50,967 nt of DNA, taken from the NCBI GenBank assembly GCA_050260275.1, contig JBLNBX010000035.1, positions 1 through 50,967 of the forward strand. The letters are read 5' to 3'. Both the position numbers and the translations under genes were made by a program. A model generated the notes under the pieces. It saw nothing but the letters and a program-made list of their open reading frames with translations. It made no database searches and had not been told where the DNA came from. Shown here one piece after another: positions 14,906 to 23,337 of this stretch; the first letter of the stretch is position 1; each line of letters begins with the position of its first letter. Source of the DNA: DATMXS01 sp050260275. Lineage in GTDB: Bacteria; Acidobacteriota; Terriglobia; Bryobacterales; Bryobacteraceae.

Positions 14906-16552
14906 ATGCAACCGACGCTTGAGCCGATCTCGGTGGGCCGCCGTCCTCTCGATGTCGAGGATTACATCGACATAGTGAGAAGGCACAAGGGCTGGATCGC
15001 GGGCCCGACTTTCGCCGCCCTGGTGTTGTCTGTGGTCGGCGCGTTCGTGTGGCCCGATACTTACGTGTCGGAGGCGGTCGTGCAGGTGGTGCCTCCGCAG
15101 GTGCCCGAACGGTACGTGTCGCCGAACGTGAACTCGGAGATGTCGCACCGTATCCAGCTCATGGCGCAGGACATCCTGAGCAGGCCCTCGCTGATCAACA
15201 TCATCAACGCGCACGACCTGTACCGCCGAGAGCGCCAGCGGAAGCCGCTCGAGGACGTCATCGAGCAGATGAAGAACGGCGTCAAGATCTCTCCGGTGGT
15301 AAGCCTGCAGATACAGCAGCAACGCATGCCGATTTCGGCGTTCCGCGTGTCGTTCAGATACTCGGACCGGTTCAGGGCCCAGAAAGTGACGCAGGAACTC
15401 GTCAGCCGCTTCATAGACGAGAACGCGCGCCAGCTTTACAGCCAGTCGGCCGCCACGACGGACTTTCTGACATCGCAGTGGGAGGCCGCGAAAAAGGCGC
15501 TCGAAGAGATGGAGGCCCGCATAACGAAGTTCCGGATGGAGAATACCGGCCGGCTGCCGGACGAATCGGGCGCAAACCTTCAGGCGCTGCAGGCGCTTCA
15601 GACGCAGTTGATGGGAGTAAATGACGCCATCGCGCGGGCGAACGAAGACAAACTCCTGCTGGAAAACCAGATCCGGATCTATCGCGATCAACTGCAGGAA
15701 CTGGCGAACGGCAGCGATTTCACGCTCCAGGCCAAGAGCGAACGCCTGACGGCCCTCGAGCGCGAAATCCTGGTGGCCGAAGGCAGACTCGCCGCGGCGC
15801 GTGAGCGCTACAAGGAATCGCACCCGGACGTGAAAGCCCTCACCGCGGAGCTGAACATGCTGCGGCGGCGCAGGGATGCGCTCCTGAAGGAAGAGCAGGA
15901 AGCAGGGCCCCAGGCCGCCCCGGGCGTGACCGCGATGATGCGGCGGAACATGCAGCAGATCGAAGCCAACATAGCGAGCCTCCAGGGCCAGGTAGAGGCG
16001 AAGAACCTGGAGATCGCGGAGCGCACGAAGATTCAGCAGAAGCTCAACGAGAGCATCGCGACGCTGACCGCGCGGGTGCAGGCCGCTCCGGCGGTTGGCG
16101 GGCAGTATGCGGAACTCACGCGCGATTACGCGCTCGCCAAGGCCCGGTACGATGAGCTGAATACTAAGAAAGAGCAGTCGGAGATAGCCACGAATCTCGA
16201 AAACCGGGGGCAGGGAGAGAGGCTGCAGCTGCTAGAGTCGGCATCGCTTCCGGAGAAGCCGACCGAGCCCAACCGGCTGCTGATCGTGGGATCGGGGCTG
16301 GGTGTCGGGCTGCTGGCCGGCATCTTCTTTGCCGGCCTCTGGGAGCTTAAAGACACCTCGCTGAAGAACCTGAAGGACGCGCGCACGTATACCGGGTTGC
16401 CGGTGCTGGGAACGATCCCCTTGCTCGAGAACGACCTGGTAGTCCGCCGCAAGCGGCGGCTGGCGTGGGTAGCGTGGTCGGCCGCCTGCATCGTCGGCAT
16501 CCTGGCGATGTCCAGCTCGATTTACTACTACTACTACGTCGCGAGGATGTGA
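14906..16552 (+). CDS. Polysaccharide chain-length determinant / co-polymerase (Wzz/GumC family)
   Basis: A 548-residue inner-membrane protein that controls polymer length and links synthesis to export. The Wzz domain starts at ~15 (DVEDYIDIVRRHKGWI), with a first membrane helix at ~30-52. Residues ~170-430 are a long helical coiled-coil region in the periplasm. The GNVR-like segment (LLESASLPEKPTEPNRLLIV) leads into a second helix at ~456-480. A third hydrophobic helix at ~520-546 ends in five consecutive tyrosines. The kinase domain that ends Wzc proteins is absent and encoded by the next gene, the split arrangement of GumC/PEP-CTERM-type loci. No exosortase gene is visible here. Confidence 0.9.
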   Translation: MQPTLEPISVGRRPLDVEDYIDIVRRHKGWIAGPTFAALVLSVVGAFVWPDTYVSEAVVQVVPPQVPERYVSPNVNSEMSHRIQLMAQDILSRPSLINIINAHDLYRRERQRKPLEDVIEQMKNGVKISPVVSLQIQQQRMPISAFRVSFRYSDRFRAQKVTQELVSRFIDENARQLYSQSAATTDFLTSQWEAAKKALEEMEARITKFRMENTGRLPDESGANLQALQALQTQLMGVNDAIARANEDKLLLENQIRIYRDQLQELANGSDFTLQAKSERLTALEREILVAEGRLAAARERYKESHPDVKALTAELNMLRRRRDALLKEEQEAGPQAAPGVTAMMRRNMQQIEANIASLQGQVEAKNLEIAERTKIQQKLNESIATLTARVQAAPAVGGQYAELTRDYALAKARYDELNTKKEQSEIATNLENRGQGERLQLLESASLPEKPTEPNRLLIVGSGLGVGLLAGIFFAGLWELKDTSLKNLKDARTYTGLPVLGTIPLLENDLVVRRKRRLAWVAWSAACIVGILAMSSSIYYYYYVARM

Positions 16553-16593
16553 GCGGCGGCCGCAAGACGGCACAAGAAGGGCATAGATAGCAC

Positions 16594-17502
16594 ATGAGCC
16601 GAGTACATGACGCTTTGCGCCGCGCGCAGCAGACACCGCTTCCGGAGGCGCCGCGGCCCGCTGGTGCGCCTGCGCCGCGCGATCCGGCCGGCGAGGCACG
16701 GGAGGCGGTGGCGGCGCCGGTCGTGGCCCAACCCGACGGCTGGCTCGACCTCGTAGAGGAGGTGCCCTTCAACCCCGCTCCGGAGGCTCTGCTCATTGAC
16801 AGCGCCAGACCGCAGGACGCGCCAAGCGAGGAGTTCCGGAGCCTTCGCACCCGGCTGAACCACCTGCAGACGCTCGAGCCGATCCACTGCGTCGTGTTCA
16901 CGAGCCCATCGCCGGCCGAAGGGAAGTCGTTCGCGGCGGCGAACCTCGCGCTGGCCGAATCGCACCTTGCGGGAAACCTCACACTGCTGGCGGATTTCGA
17001 TTTCCGGCGGCCAGTGCTTCACAACCTGTTCCAGATCGACCGGACGCCGGGCGCCACGGATTACCTGACCGGAGCCGCGCCGCTGCACGCCGCCATCCGC
17101 CATATCGCTGGCACGAACCTGTACATCATGCCGGCCGGCCGCTCCGTGAAGAACCCGCTGGAGCTGCTGAATCTGCGCGAGGTGAAGCAGCTATTCAAGG
17201 AGCTCCCGAAGACGTTCAACTGGGTGATTCTGGACAGCCCGCCGCTGCTGTTCTCGGCCGACGCGAACCTGCTGGGCACGCTCACGGACGGGACGATCCT
17301 CGTGGTCCGCATCGGGCAGACCACGATCGACACCGTGCATCGCTCGATGCAGACGCTGTGCGAAAACAAGGTGCTGGGCATCGTCGTGAACGGCGCGCGC
17401 GCGGGCGAGCTGTACAGCAAGTACACCTACTACTACTCCAGGTACGGGCACCACTCTCCGGAAGCCGAGCAGGAAGAGGCGCAGGCCCCCGGCGCGGAGT
17501 AG
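16594..17502 (+). CDS. Bacterial tyrosine kinase (CpsD/CapB-type BY-kinase)
   Basis: A 302-residue P-loop ATPase expected to autophosphorylate and drive assembly cycles of the preceding co-polymerase. The N-terminal ~70 residues are a Pro/Ala linker after MSRVHDALRRA, a leader commonly seen in such kinases. Walker A ends in EGKS (G110-K111-S112), Walker A' is LLADFDFRRP (D134, D136) and Walker B is VILDSPP (D214). A tyrosine cluster at Y274, Y277, Y279-281 and Y284 near the C-terminus is the expected autophosphorylation site. Walker A lacks the first glycine (SPSPAEGKS), which is tolerated in this family, and A' has Phe where Ala is usual (DFD instead of DAD). It lies 41 nt after the co-polymerase gene. 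Confidence 0.9.
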   Translation: MSRVHDALRRAQQTPLPEAPRPAGAPAPRDPAGEAREAVAAPVVAQPDGWLDLVEEVPFNPAPEALLIDSARPQDAPSEEFRSLRTRLNHLQTLEPIHCVVFTSPSPAEGKSFAAANLALAESHLAGNLTLLADFDFRRPVLHNLFQIDRTPGATDYLTGAAPLHAAIRHIAGTNLYIMPAGRSVKNPLELLNLREVKQLFKELPKTFNWVILDSPPLLFSADANLLGTLTDGTILVVRIGQTTIDTVHRSMQTLCENKVLGIVVNGARAGELYSKYTYYYSRYGHHSPEAEQEEAQAPGAE

Positions 17503-17892
17503 GCCGCCGCGGGCGGACGCGAGATACGGCTCGCGGGCGCCTATCCAGTGCGCAGCGCCTGCAGCTCGGGGATACGCCTTCTGTCTCCCGCGACTTCTGT
17601 CTCCCGCGACGCGTGCGAAAACGTCCACTCAGATCGCCGGCAAACAGGCGGTGACGCAGGTCCCATCAGAAGTGCTGTATGCCGATGCGGTCACGTTCGA
17701 TGCGGATTGCGTTGAACGAGTTCGGCGCCGGCGCGAGCGAGCATCGGGCGCGGCCACAGCACCTCCACTGATGTAACACGAGCGCGGCGCAGTTGTTGCG
17801 CAGGTCCGCCGCTTGCAGCTACTCTCTCAATGGACGCGGGCTCCCGACGGCGTTAATGAATGTTCGCGGGCCCTATGTGAGAGGAAACCTGA
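17503..17892 (+). other. Gene-free stretch with a short tandem repeat
   Basis: These 390 bases between the kinase and methyltransferase genes hold no convincing gene. A 16-bp unit (CTTCTGTCTCCCGCGA) is present twice in perfect tandem at 17578-17609. The region before the methyltransferase ends with GAGAGGA at about 17879, a ribosome-binding site for the next gene. I see no clear promoter or terminator hairpin with a T-tract. Confidence 0.5.
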
Positions 17893-18456
17893 ATGCAAAG
17901 AAAACTGGTGCTGGTGGGACTGGTGTTTGCCCTCGCGCTGTCGAGCGCGGCGCTTGGCCAGCGCGCCCGGTATCCGGACGTGCCGTACGTGCCGACTTCA
18001 CCGCAGACCGTAGAGGCAATGTTGAAGCTGGCGGGCGTGACGTCGAAGGACACGGTTTACGACCTGGGCTGCGGCGACGGCCGCATCGTCGTGATGGCCG
18101 CGCAGAAGTTCGGCGCACGCGCCGTTGGTGTGGATATCGATCCCGAACGCATAAAGGAGGCAAGGGAGAACGTCGCCAAAGCGGGCGTGCAGGACAGGGT
18201 CAAAATTGTGCAGGGCGACCTGTTCACCACGCCTATCAGCGACGCTACCGTAGTCACGCTGTACCTGCTCCGCACGGTGAACATGAAGCTGCGCCCGCGG
18301 CTGCTGAAAGAGCTGCGGCCCGGCACGCGCATCGTCTCGCACACGTTCGACATGGGCGAGTGGAAGCCGGACAAGGAATCGCAGGTGAACGGCAGCCGCA
18401 TCTATCTGTGGACCGTTCCTAAGACGCTGCCCAAGCTGTCAGACAGCACCGAATGA
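17893..18456 (+). CDS. Class I SAM-dependent methyltransferase with signal peptide
   Basis: A 187-residue Rossmann-fold methyltransferase. VYDLGCGDGRIVVMAA (~55-70) is motif I, and GVDIDPERIKEARENV carries the acidic residue that binds the SAM ribose. GDLFTTPISDATVVTLYLL is the motif IV region. The first 22 residues (MQRKLVLVGLVFALALSSAALG) form a clear Sec signal peptide with an A-L-G cleavage site, although SAM is a cytoplasmic cofactor. Either the hydrophobic segment is an uncleaved anchor or the annotation hides unusual biology. GAGAGGA precedes the ATG with good spacing. The substrate is unknown. The 3' end meets a large hairpin shared with the convergent gene. Confidence 0.87.
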   Translation: MQRKLVLVGLVFALALSSAALGQRARYPDVPYVPTSPQTVEAMLKLAGVTSKDTVYDLGCGDGRIVVMAAQKFGARAVGVDIDPERIKEARENVAKAGVQDRVKIVQGDLFTTPISDATVVTLYLLRTVNMKLRPRLLKELRPGTRIVSHTFDMGEWKPDKESQVNGSRIYLWTVPKTLPKLSDSTE

Positions 18457-18462
18457 GCCCTC

Positions 18463-18493
18463 GGGGCCTGCCACGGCTCCGCTGGCGGGCCCC
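18463..18493. terminator. Large hairpin between convergent genes (possible bidirectional terminator)
   Basis: An 11-bp stem with one G-T pair (GGGGCCTGCCA against TGGCGGGCCCC) closes a 9-nt loop between the methyltransferase stop and the stop of the minus-strand BON/SRPBCC gene. There is no T-tract on either side, so Rho-independent release is uncertain. The position fits a shared 3' structure. Confidence 0.5.
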
Positions 18494-18511
18494 ACGCTCC
18501 CCTTCCATCAC

Positions 18512-19684
18512 TCACTGGGCCGGCGGCGGCGCGTAGCCGAGGTCCTCCATCAGCACCTTTTCGCCGTGCGCGTGTGTCTTTCCGAACTCGATCAGCGATT
18601 TCAGGCGCGCGAGGTCATCGTCAAGCTCGTGGCGCGGGTCCCGGCGGAACAGGGCTGCAACGGCGTGCCCCAGCATCCCGGCGGGCGGCGCGTAGAACAA
18701 GCGAACGGTTATTCGCGTCGTGCCGTCCGGGTTGGTGTCGAACCGGACGCTGCCACGGTTCTCGATTTCGGAGCCCGGAACGGAACGCCACGCGATCACG
18801 CGATTGGGCACGTTCTCGACGATTTCGGCCTCCCAGGAGAAGCGGGCGCCGGCAGGACCTTCGGCGACCCACCGCGACCGGCCGTCGCCGAGGTCGCGCA
18901 CTTCGGCCAGGTGCGTCATGAACCGCGGGAAATTCCGGTAGTTCATCCAGAACGAGTACACCTCTTCGACCGGCGCGCACACGTTGACGGTCTTATGCAC
19001 GGCGATCGCATGGCCGCGCGCGCCGATCAGGTCCGCCAGAGGTACATTCGCCGCCGCGCGCACGATCACGCCAGCGCCGGCGAGAGTGGTAAGCCTGCCG
19101 AGCAGCCCGCCACGGATCATCCCTTTGAGAACGAGGTAGCCGCCAACTATGCCCGCGCCGGCGCGCAGGGCCGGCGTCCAGTTCTCCTGCGTGTATTCCG
19201 GCAAGTCCCCGCAGCGCACCGAGCCGCCCTGCAAGGCGGAGATGTCGGCGGAGCTCGCGAACGCCTGCGTGCGATCGTGCACCTCGCGCACGCCCGAGAC
19301 GCCGCGAACGGCGTCGACGATGCGCTGCTGTTCGTCTACGAGCACCGGCCCTTCCAAGGTTATTTCGCCGTCGCGCGCGGTAACGCGGATCGCGTGCGGG
19401 TGCGAGGAAACGCGGCCGAGTTTGGAGCGGACGCGCGCGGCCAGCACGTCGTCGGGCGCCTCGCCGGCTCCCCAGGCAAGCCTCCGCGCCTCAGCTATGA
19501 TCCCTTGTGAGCGGTTCGAGGCGTCGCGCCAGGCCTTGTCGAGACCGCGGCCTGACCGCGCAAAGAAGCTATAGAACCTGTCGCGCACCAGCGCCCTGCG
19601 GCGCCTGCCGCGATCCGGATCGGTGAAGTACATGAGCCCGGCGCCGACGCCGAGTCCGGTTATGAATTTCCCAGTGACGCTCAT
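18512..19684 (-). CDS. BON-domain / SRPBCC (cyclase/dehydrase-like) membrane-associated protein
   Basis: A 390-residue protein with three parts. Residues ~1-20 are a Gly-rich hydrophobic segment, followed by a basic stretch. A BON domain at ~75-140 (VRSKLGRVSSHPHAIRVTARDGEITLEG) probably binds membrane or lipid. A middle hydrophobic Gly-rich region (~170-220) is followed by a START-like SRPBCC domain (~230-370: VHKTVNVCAPVEEVYSFWMNYRNFPRFM) of the polyketide cyclase/dehydrase type, which binds hydrophobic ligands. The ATG at 19684 is preferred over an upstream in-frame start because AAGGGGGG lies 5-8 nt before it. Its function is unknown; similar proteins are linked to envelope stress. It is last in the minus-strand run from purC. 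Confidence 0.85.
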   Translation of the reverse strand: MSVTGKFITGLGVGAGLMYFTDPDRGRRRRALVRDRFYSFFARSGRGLDKAWRDASNRSQGIIAEARRLAWGAGEAPDDVLAARVRSKLGRVSSHPHAIRVTARDGEITLEGPVLVDEQQRIVDAVRGVSGVREVHDRTQAFASSADISALQGGSVRCGDLPEYTQENWTPALRAGAGIVGGYLVLKGMIRGGLLGRLTTLAGAGVIVRAAANVPLADLIGARGHAIAVHKTVNVCAPVEEVYSFWMNYRNFPRFMTHLAEVRDLGDGRSRWVAEGPAGARFSWEAEIVENVPNRVIAWRSVPGSEIENRGSVRFDTNPDGTTRITVRLFYAPPAGMLGHAVAALFRRDPRHELDDDLARLKSLIEFGKTHAHGEKVLMEDLGYAPPPAQ

Positions 19685-19719
19685 TCCCCAGTCCCCCCTT
19701 CCAGGCAAACGTTATCCCT

Positions 19720-19725
19720 ATTCTA
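19720..19725 (-). promoter_or_regulatory. -10-like element of the BON/SRPBCC gene
   Basis: On the minus strand TAGAAT (19725 to 19720) lies about 35 nt before the chosen start and overlaps the transketolase stop codon. It could allow expression independent of the upstream genes. The -35 is weak. Confidence 0.3.
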
Positions 19726-21585
19726 TTGCGGGTCTCCAGCGCGTAAGCCTGCCGCCAGTAGCCCGCGCACCGCTGCAACGATGTGGCGCGCGGAAATGCC
19801 AAAGCGCTCCATCAGGGCGCTGCCCTTGCCGCTGCGCGGCACCTGCGCGATGGCCAGCTTTACGATCCGGGGCCGCTGCTCGGCCAGCGCCGACGCAACT
19901 GCATCGCCGAGGCCGCCGTGCTCGTAGTGGTCCTCCACGGTAATCACCAGTCCGTTGACGGCGCGCGCGGAGGCGGTGAGAGTCTCGCGGTCCACGGGCT
20001 GCACGCTGAACAGGTCGATCACGCGGACGGCCACGCCTTCGCGGGCGAGTTCGTCGTGCGCGGCGAGCGCCTCGAAAACCGTTATGCCGGCCGCGACCAC
20101 TAGCACGCGATCGCGATCGCTCTGCCGCAGCACCTTTGCCCGGCCCACGGCAAACTGCTCATCACGGCCGTAGATCACCGGCGATGCGGGCCGCGCCAGA
20201 CGCAGATAACAGGGCCCGGGCGTCGCGAGGCACAGCTCTGTTGCGCGCCACGCGCTCGTGGCGTCACACGGATAGAGCACGGTGAAGTTCGGCTCGGCGC
20301 AGGTCATGGCGAGGTCCTCGAGCGCCATCTGCGAAGGCCCGTCCTCGCCGATGGAGACGCCGGCGTGCGTGCCGGCGAGCTTGATGTTGCTACCGGATAT
20401 TGCGGCCATGCGGATGAAGTCGTAGGCGCGCGTCAGGAAACAGCCGAACGTGGCGGCGAACGGAACGTGGCCGGAGGCGGCGAAGCCCGTAGCCATCCCG
20501 ACCATGTTCTGCTCGGCGATGTAGCACTGGAAGAACCGCTCCGGCGCGGCGCGCTCGAACTCCTCGGTGTGCGTGGAGTTCTTGACGTCGCCATCGAGAA
20601 CGACGATGCGGCGGTCCACGCCTGCAAGGGCGGCGAGCGCGTCCCCGAAAGCCTTTCTGGTTGCGACAGGCTTGCCCCCGGGCTCGTACGAAGGAGCCGG
20701 CAGTTCGCCCTCCGGCTGCCGGGGCGGGCGCGTCCCGGCAGGCGGAAGCGGTTTGGGATGCCACTCCGGCAGTGGACCCAACTGCGCCTCCAGCGAAGCG
20801 ACGACGCGGTCGGCGGCGTCCTTCGGAAGCGGCTTGCCGTGCTCGCCCTCTCGGTCCTCAACATCGAGCAGGCCGTGTCCCTTGAAAGTGCGGGCGAGGA
20901 GGATGGAGGGGCGGTCAGTCACAGCCTCGGCTTCGGCAAAGGCGCGCTTGAGCGCGGCGGTGTCGTGGCCGTCCACGGGAATCGCATGCCAGCCGAACGC
21001 TTCCCACCTTTGGCGTAACGTCTCAACGTCGTGCTGGAGCATCGTGGGCTCGCTTTGGCCCAGCCGGTTGATGTCGATGATGGCGCATAGGTTCGAGACC
21101 TTGCGCAGGCCGCCAATCTCGGCGGCTTCCCAGACGGAGCCTTCGGCCGACTCGCCGTCGCCCATCAGCACGTAGATGCGCGGCCCGGAACCATCGAGCC
21201 GCGCGGCGAGCGCCATTCCCAGTCCGGCCGGGAGCCCCTGGCCGAGCGAACCAGTGGCGACGTCAACGAACGGCAGGCGCGTCGTAGGGTGGCCCTCGAG
21301 GTCGGAGTCTATCTGCCGCAGGGTGAGCAGGCGTTCGCGCGGAAACGCGCCCGCGTTCGCCCAAGCGGCGTAAAGCAGGGGCGCGGCGTGGCCCTTCGAC
21401 AGGATGAACCTGTCGGCCGCCGGATTGGCCGGATCACGCGGATCGAACCGCATGACCGAGAAGAACAGGACGGAGACGATTTCCGCCGCGGACGCGCAGG
21501 AGGTCGGATGACCGCTGCCTGCGGCTGTCGTGGCGCGAACGGAGTCGATGCGCAGGCGCGCAGCCATCTCATCGAGAAAGTTCAT
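19723..21585 (-). CDS. tkt: Transketolase (single-chain)
   Basis: A 620-residue thiamine diphosphate enzyme that moves two-carbon units between sugar phosphates in the non-oxidative pentose phosphate pathway. The cofactor-binding motif starts at GDGESAEG and ends at the Asn of IIDINRLGQ. SGHPTSCASAAEI and SKGHAAPLLYAAWAN give substrate-contact histidines. The pyrimidine-binding domain (~315-480) has the catalytic glutamate in YIAEQNMVGMATG. The length and short inter-domain linker resemble the animal-type transketolase rather than the ~665-residue E. coli form. The ATG at 21585 follows GAGGGG at good spacing; a TTG five codons earlier is less likely. It is downstream of cvpA and purC on the same strand. 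Confidence 0.95.
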   Translation of the reverse strand: MNFLDEMAARLRIDSVRATTAAGSGHPTSCASAAEIVSVLFFSVMRFDPRDPANPAADRFILSKGHAAPLLYAAWANAGAFPRERLLTLRQIDSDLEGHPTTRLPFVDVATGSLGQGLPAGLGMALAARLDGSGPRIYVLMGDGESAEGSVWEAAEIGGLRKVSNLCAIIDINRLGQSEPTMLQHDVETLRQRWEAFGWHAIPVDGHDTAALKRAFAEAEAVTDRPSILLARTFKGHGLLDVEDREGEHGKPLPKDAADRVVASLEAQLGPLPEWHPKPLPPAGTRPPRQPEGELPAPSYEPGGKPVATRKAFGDALAALAGVDRRIVVLDGDVKNSTHTEEFERAAPERFFQCYIAEQNMVGMATGFAASGHVPFAATFGCFLTRAYDFIRMAAISGSNIKLAGTHAGVSIGEDGPSQMALEDLAMTCAEPNFTVLYPCDATSAWRATELCLATPGPCYLRLARPASPVIYGRDEQFAVGRAKVLRQSDRDRVLVVAAGITVFEALAAHDELAREGVAVRVIDLFSVQPVDRETLTASARAVNGLVITVEDHYEHGGLGDAVASALAEQRPRIVKLAIAQVPRSGKGSALMERFGISARHIVAAVRGLLAAGLRAGDPQ

Positions 21586-21757
21586 CTGGAAGCCCCTCAA
21601 ACTGCTGGTTCCATATTAGGCCTGATTGGGGCTCGGACAGGCGCGGGAGGCGGGTATCTCAGAGGGGTCGGAAAGTAAAGCTGATGGCGCGCCAGCCGGC
21701 GTCCTTGCGAGCAGGCGGGCTGCCGGATCAACGGCGGCGCGGGGCGAAAACGGTCAG

Positions 21758-22333
21758 CTAGCTGCGCCCCTGCTTGAGGCTGGCCTCGCGGCCGCGAACG
21801 GCATCAGACCATATAGTGCGTACGCGCTCGTAGCTGTTTCGGAAGCCGTCCTTGACCTCGCGCGGCGCGGCTGCCACCATCGCCCGGGCGGTGTGCATCA
21901 CGTACGGAGCGACACGGGAATGAGCCACGGAAACGGGCGGCGCTTTGGGCGCGAACGCCATGAAGGCCGTCACCAGGGCAGCCCCCACGAGCACGCCGCG
22001 GATGATACCGAATGCGCCTCCAGCGAGCCGGTCCAGCCAGGACAGGTTCACTGCCTTCATGAACTTGTACACGCCGTACTCGATGAGCGCGCCCGCCACC
22101 ATGACTGCCAGGAAGATGCTCATGAAACCGGCGAAGTTGGCCAACTGCTGTGAACTCAGGTACTCGCGGACAGCCGCTGCGGGCAACCCGTAGAACCACA
22201 GCCCCAGGAACAGCGCCAGGATGAACGAGACGAACCCGATGGCGGTGCGAGTGAAGCCTTTCGAAAGTCCGGCGATCATCGAAACCGCGAGTACCAGCAC
22301 CAATACGAAGTCAAGCCAGTTCACGCAATCCAC
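21758..22333 (-). CDS. cvpA: CvpA-family membrane protein
   Basis: A 191-residue inner-membrane protein of the CvpA (colicin V production) family. Four hydrophobic segments are visible: LDFVLVLVLAVSMIAGLSKG at the N-terminus, FVSFILALFLGLWFYG, the FMSIFLAVMVAGALIEYGVY region, and GGAFGIIRGVLVGAALVTAFMAF. DRLAGGAFGIIRG is the most conserved family motif. The start is a GTG 33 nt after the purC stop, so the two are probably one transcript. Linkage of cvpA to purine genes is common in bacteria (purF in E. coli). Its molecular role is linked to envelope homeostasis and biofilm growth. The C-terminal 50 residues are soluble and variable. Confidence 0.87.
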   Translation of the reverse strand: MDCVNWLDFVLVLVLAVSMIAGLSKGFTRTAIGFVSFILALFLGLWFYGLPAAAVREYLSSQQLANFAGFMSIFLAVMVAGALIEYGVYKFMKAVNLSWLDRLAGGAFGIIRGVLVGAALVTAFMAFAPKAPPVSVAHSRVAPYVMHTARAMVAAAPREVKDGFRNSYERVRTIWSDAVRGREASLKQGRS

Positions 22334-22366
22334 CCTTCCCGAATGGATGATACGCCTGAAGGGGCC

Positions 22367-23272
22367 TCACAGTTCCTTGCCCGTGAGCGCCCGGTATGCC
22401 TCGATGTACTTTTCGCTGGTCCGCTGCGCGACGTCCGGAGGCAGCGCGGGCGCGGGCGGTTGCTTGTTCCAGTGAATCGATTCAAGGTAATCCCGCACGT
22501 ACTGCTTGTCGTAGGACGGCTGTGCGCCGCCGGGCTTCCACGTGGCCGCCGGCCAGAAGCGCGACGAATCGGGCGTCAGCACCTCGTCGGCGAGCACAAG
22601 CTGGTCGCCGACGAACCCGAACTCGAATTTCGTGTCGGCGATGATGATGCCGCGCGTGAGCGCGTACTCCGCAGCCCGCTTGTAGATGGCCAGCGTGAGG
22701 TCGCGCAGGCGGGCGGCGAGTTCCGGCCCGGCGATGGCTGCCGCCTGCTCAAAGCTGATGTTCTCGTCGTGGCCGGTCTCCGCCTTCGTGGACGGCGTGA
22801 AGATGGGTTCAGGCAGGCGGCTGCTCTCCTGTAGCCCCGGGGGCAGCGGGATGCCGCAGACCGAACCGCTAGCCCGGTACTCCTTCCATCCGGAGCCGGA
22901 GAGGTAGCCGCGGGCGACGCACTCGATGCTGGTCATCCGGGCGCGGCGGACGAGCATGGAGCGGCCTTCGAGCTGGTCGCGGTAAGCGCGAAGCTCCTCG
23001 GGATACTCGTCCACGTTCGCAGTGATGAAGTGCGTTGGCGCGATGTCGCTCAGCAGGCCGAACCAGAAGACGGACATCTGTGTCAACACGCGGCCCTTGC
23101 CGGGGATTCCGGTTGCGAGGATGTAGTCAAAGGCCGAGATGCGGTCAGTGGCCACGATGAGCAGGCGGTCCGGGCCGACCGCGTAAATGTCGCGCACCTT
23201 GCCGCGGCCGAGGCGCTCGACGCCGGGAAGATTGCTTTCGATCAGTACTTGCGAGCCGGTGCTGTCAGGCAT
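22367..23272 (-). CDS. purC: Phosphoribosylaminoimidazole-succinocarboxamide synthase (SAICAR synthetase)
   Basis: A 301-residue ATP-dependent enzyme that joins CAIR with aspartate to make SAICAR in purine synthesis. GRGKVRDIYAVGPDRLLIVATDRISAFD is the family N-terminal motif, SIECVARGYLSGSGWKEY the substrate loop, and FTPSTKAETGHDENISF the conserved central signature. IIIADTKFEFGF and LADEVLTPDSSRFW complete the active site. The length matches the ~300-residue form rather than the ~240-residue E. coli type. Three in-frame ATGs lie close together at 23284, 23278 and 23272; the last gives an N-terminus of normal length. The promoter appears to share its -10 with the divergent glycosyltransferase gene. 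Confidence 0.96.
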   Translation of the reverse strand: MPDSTGSQVLIESNLPGVERLGRGKVRDIYAVGPDRLLIVATDRISAFDYILATGIPGKGRVLTQMSVFWFGLLSDIAPTHFITANVDEYPEELRAYRDQLEGRSMLVRRARMTSIECVARGYLSGSGWKEYRASGSVCGIPLPPGLQESSRLPEPIFTPSTKAETGHDENISFEQAAAIAGPELAARLRDLTLAIYKRAAEYALTRGIIIADTKFEFGFVGDQLVLADEVLTPDSSRFWPAATWKPGGAQPSYDKQYVRDYLESIHWNKQPPAPALPPDVAQRTSEKYIEAYRALTGKEL

Positions 23273-23315
23273 CGTCATCAGCATAAGCGATGCGCGCGGC
23301 CCCGTGTGACGGTCA

Positions 23316-23323
23316 ATTATACT
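23316..23323. promoter_or_regulatory. Overlapping divergent -10 elements between purC and a glycosyltransferase gene
   Basis: The eight bases ATTATACT contain TATAAT on the minus strand (23321-23316), facing purC, and TATACT on the plus strand (23318-23323), facing the glycosyltransferase-methyltransferase gene. The two start codons are only 65 nt apart. No good -35 is visible on either strand. This is the geometry of a bidirectional bacterial promoter with a shared, near-symmetric -10. Confidence 0.45.
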
Positions 23324-23337
23324 TGTGTGGTCAGTCC

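Noticed and set aside
14558..15823. A 421-codon minus-strand frame opposite the export genes
   Set aside because: Shadow of the Wza- and Wzz-type genes; no recognisable domain.
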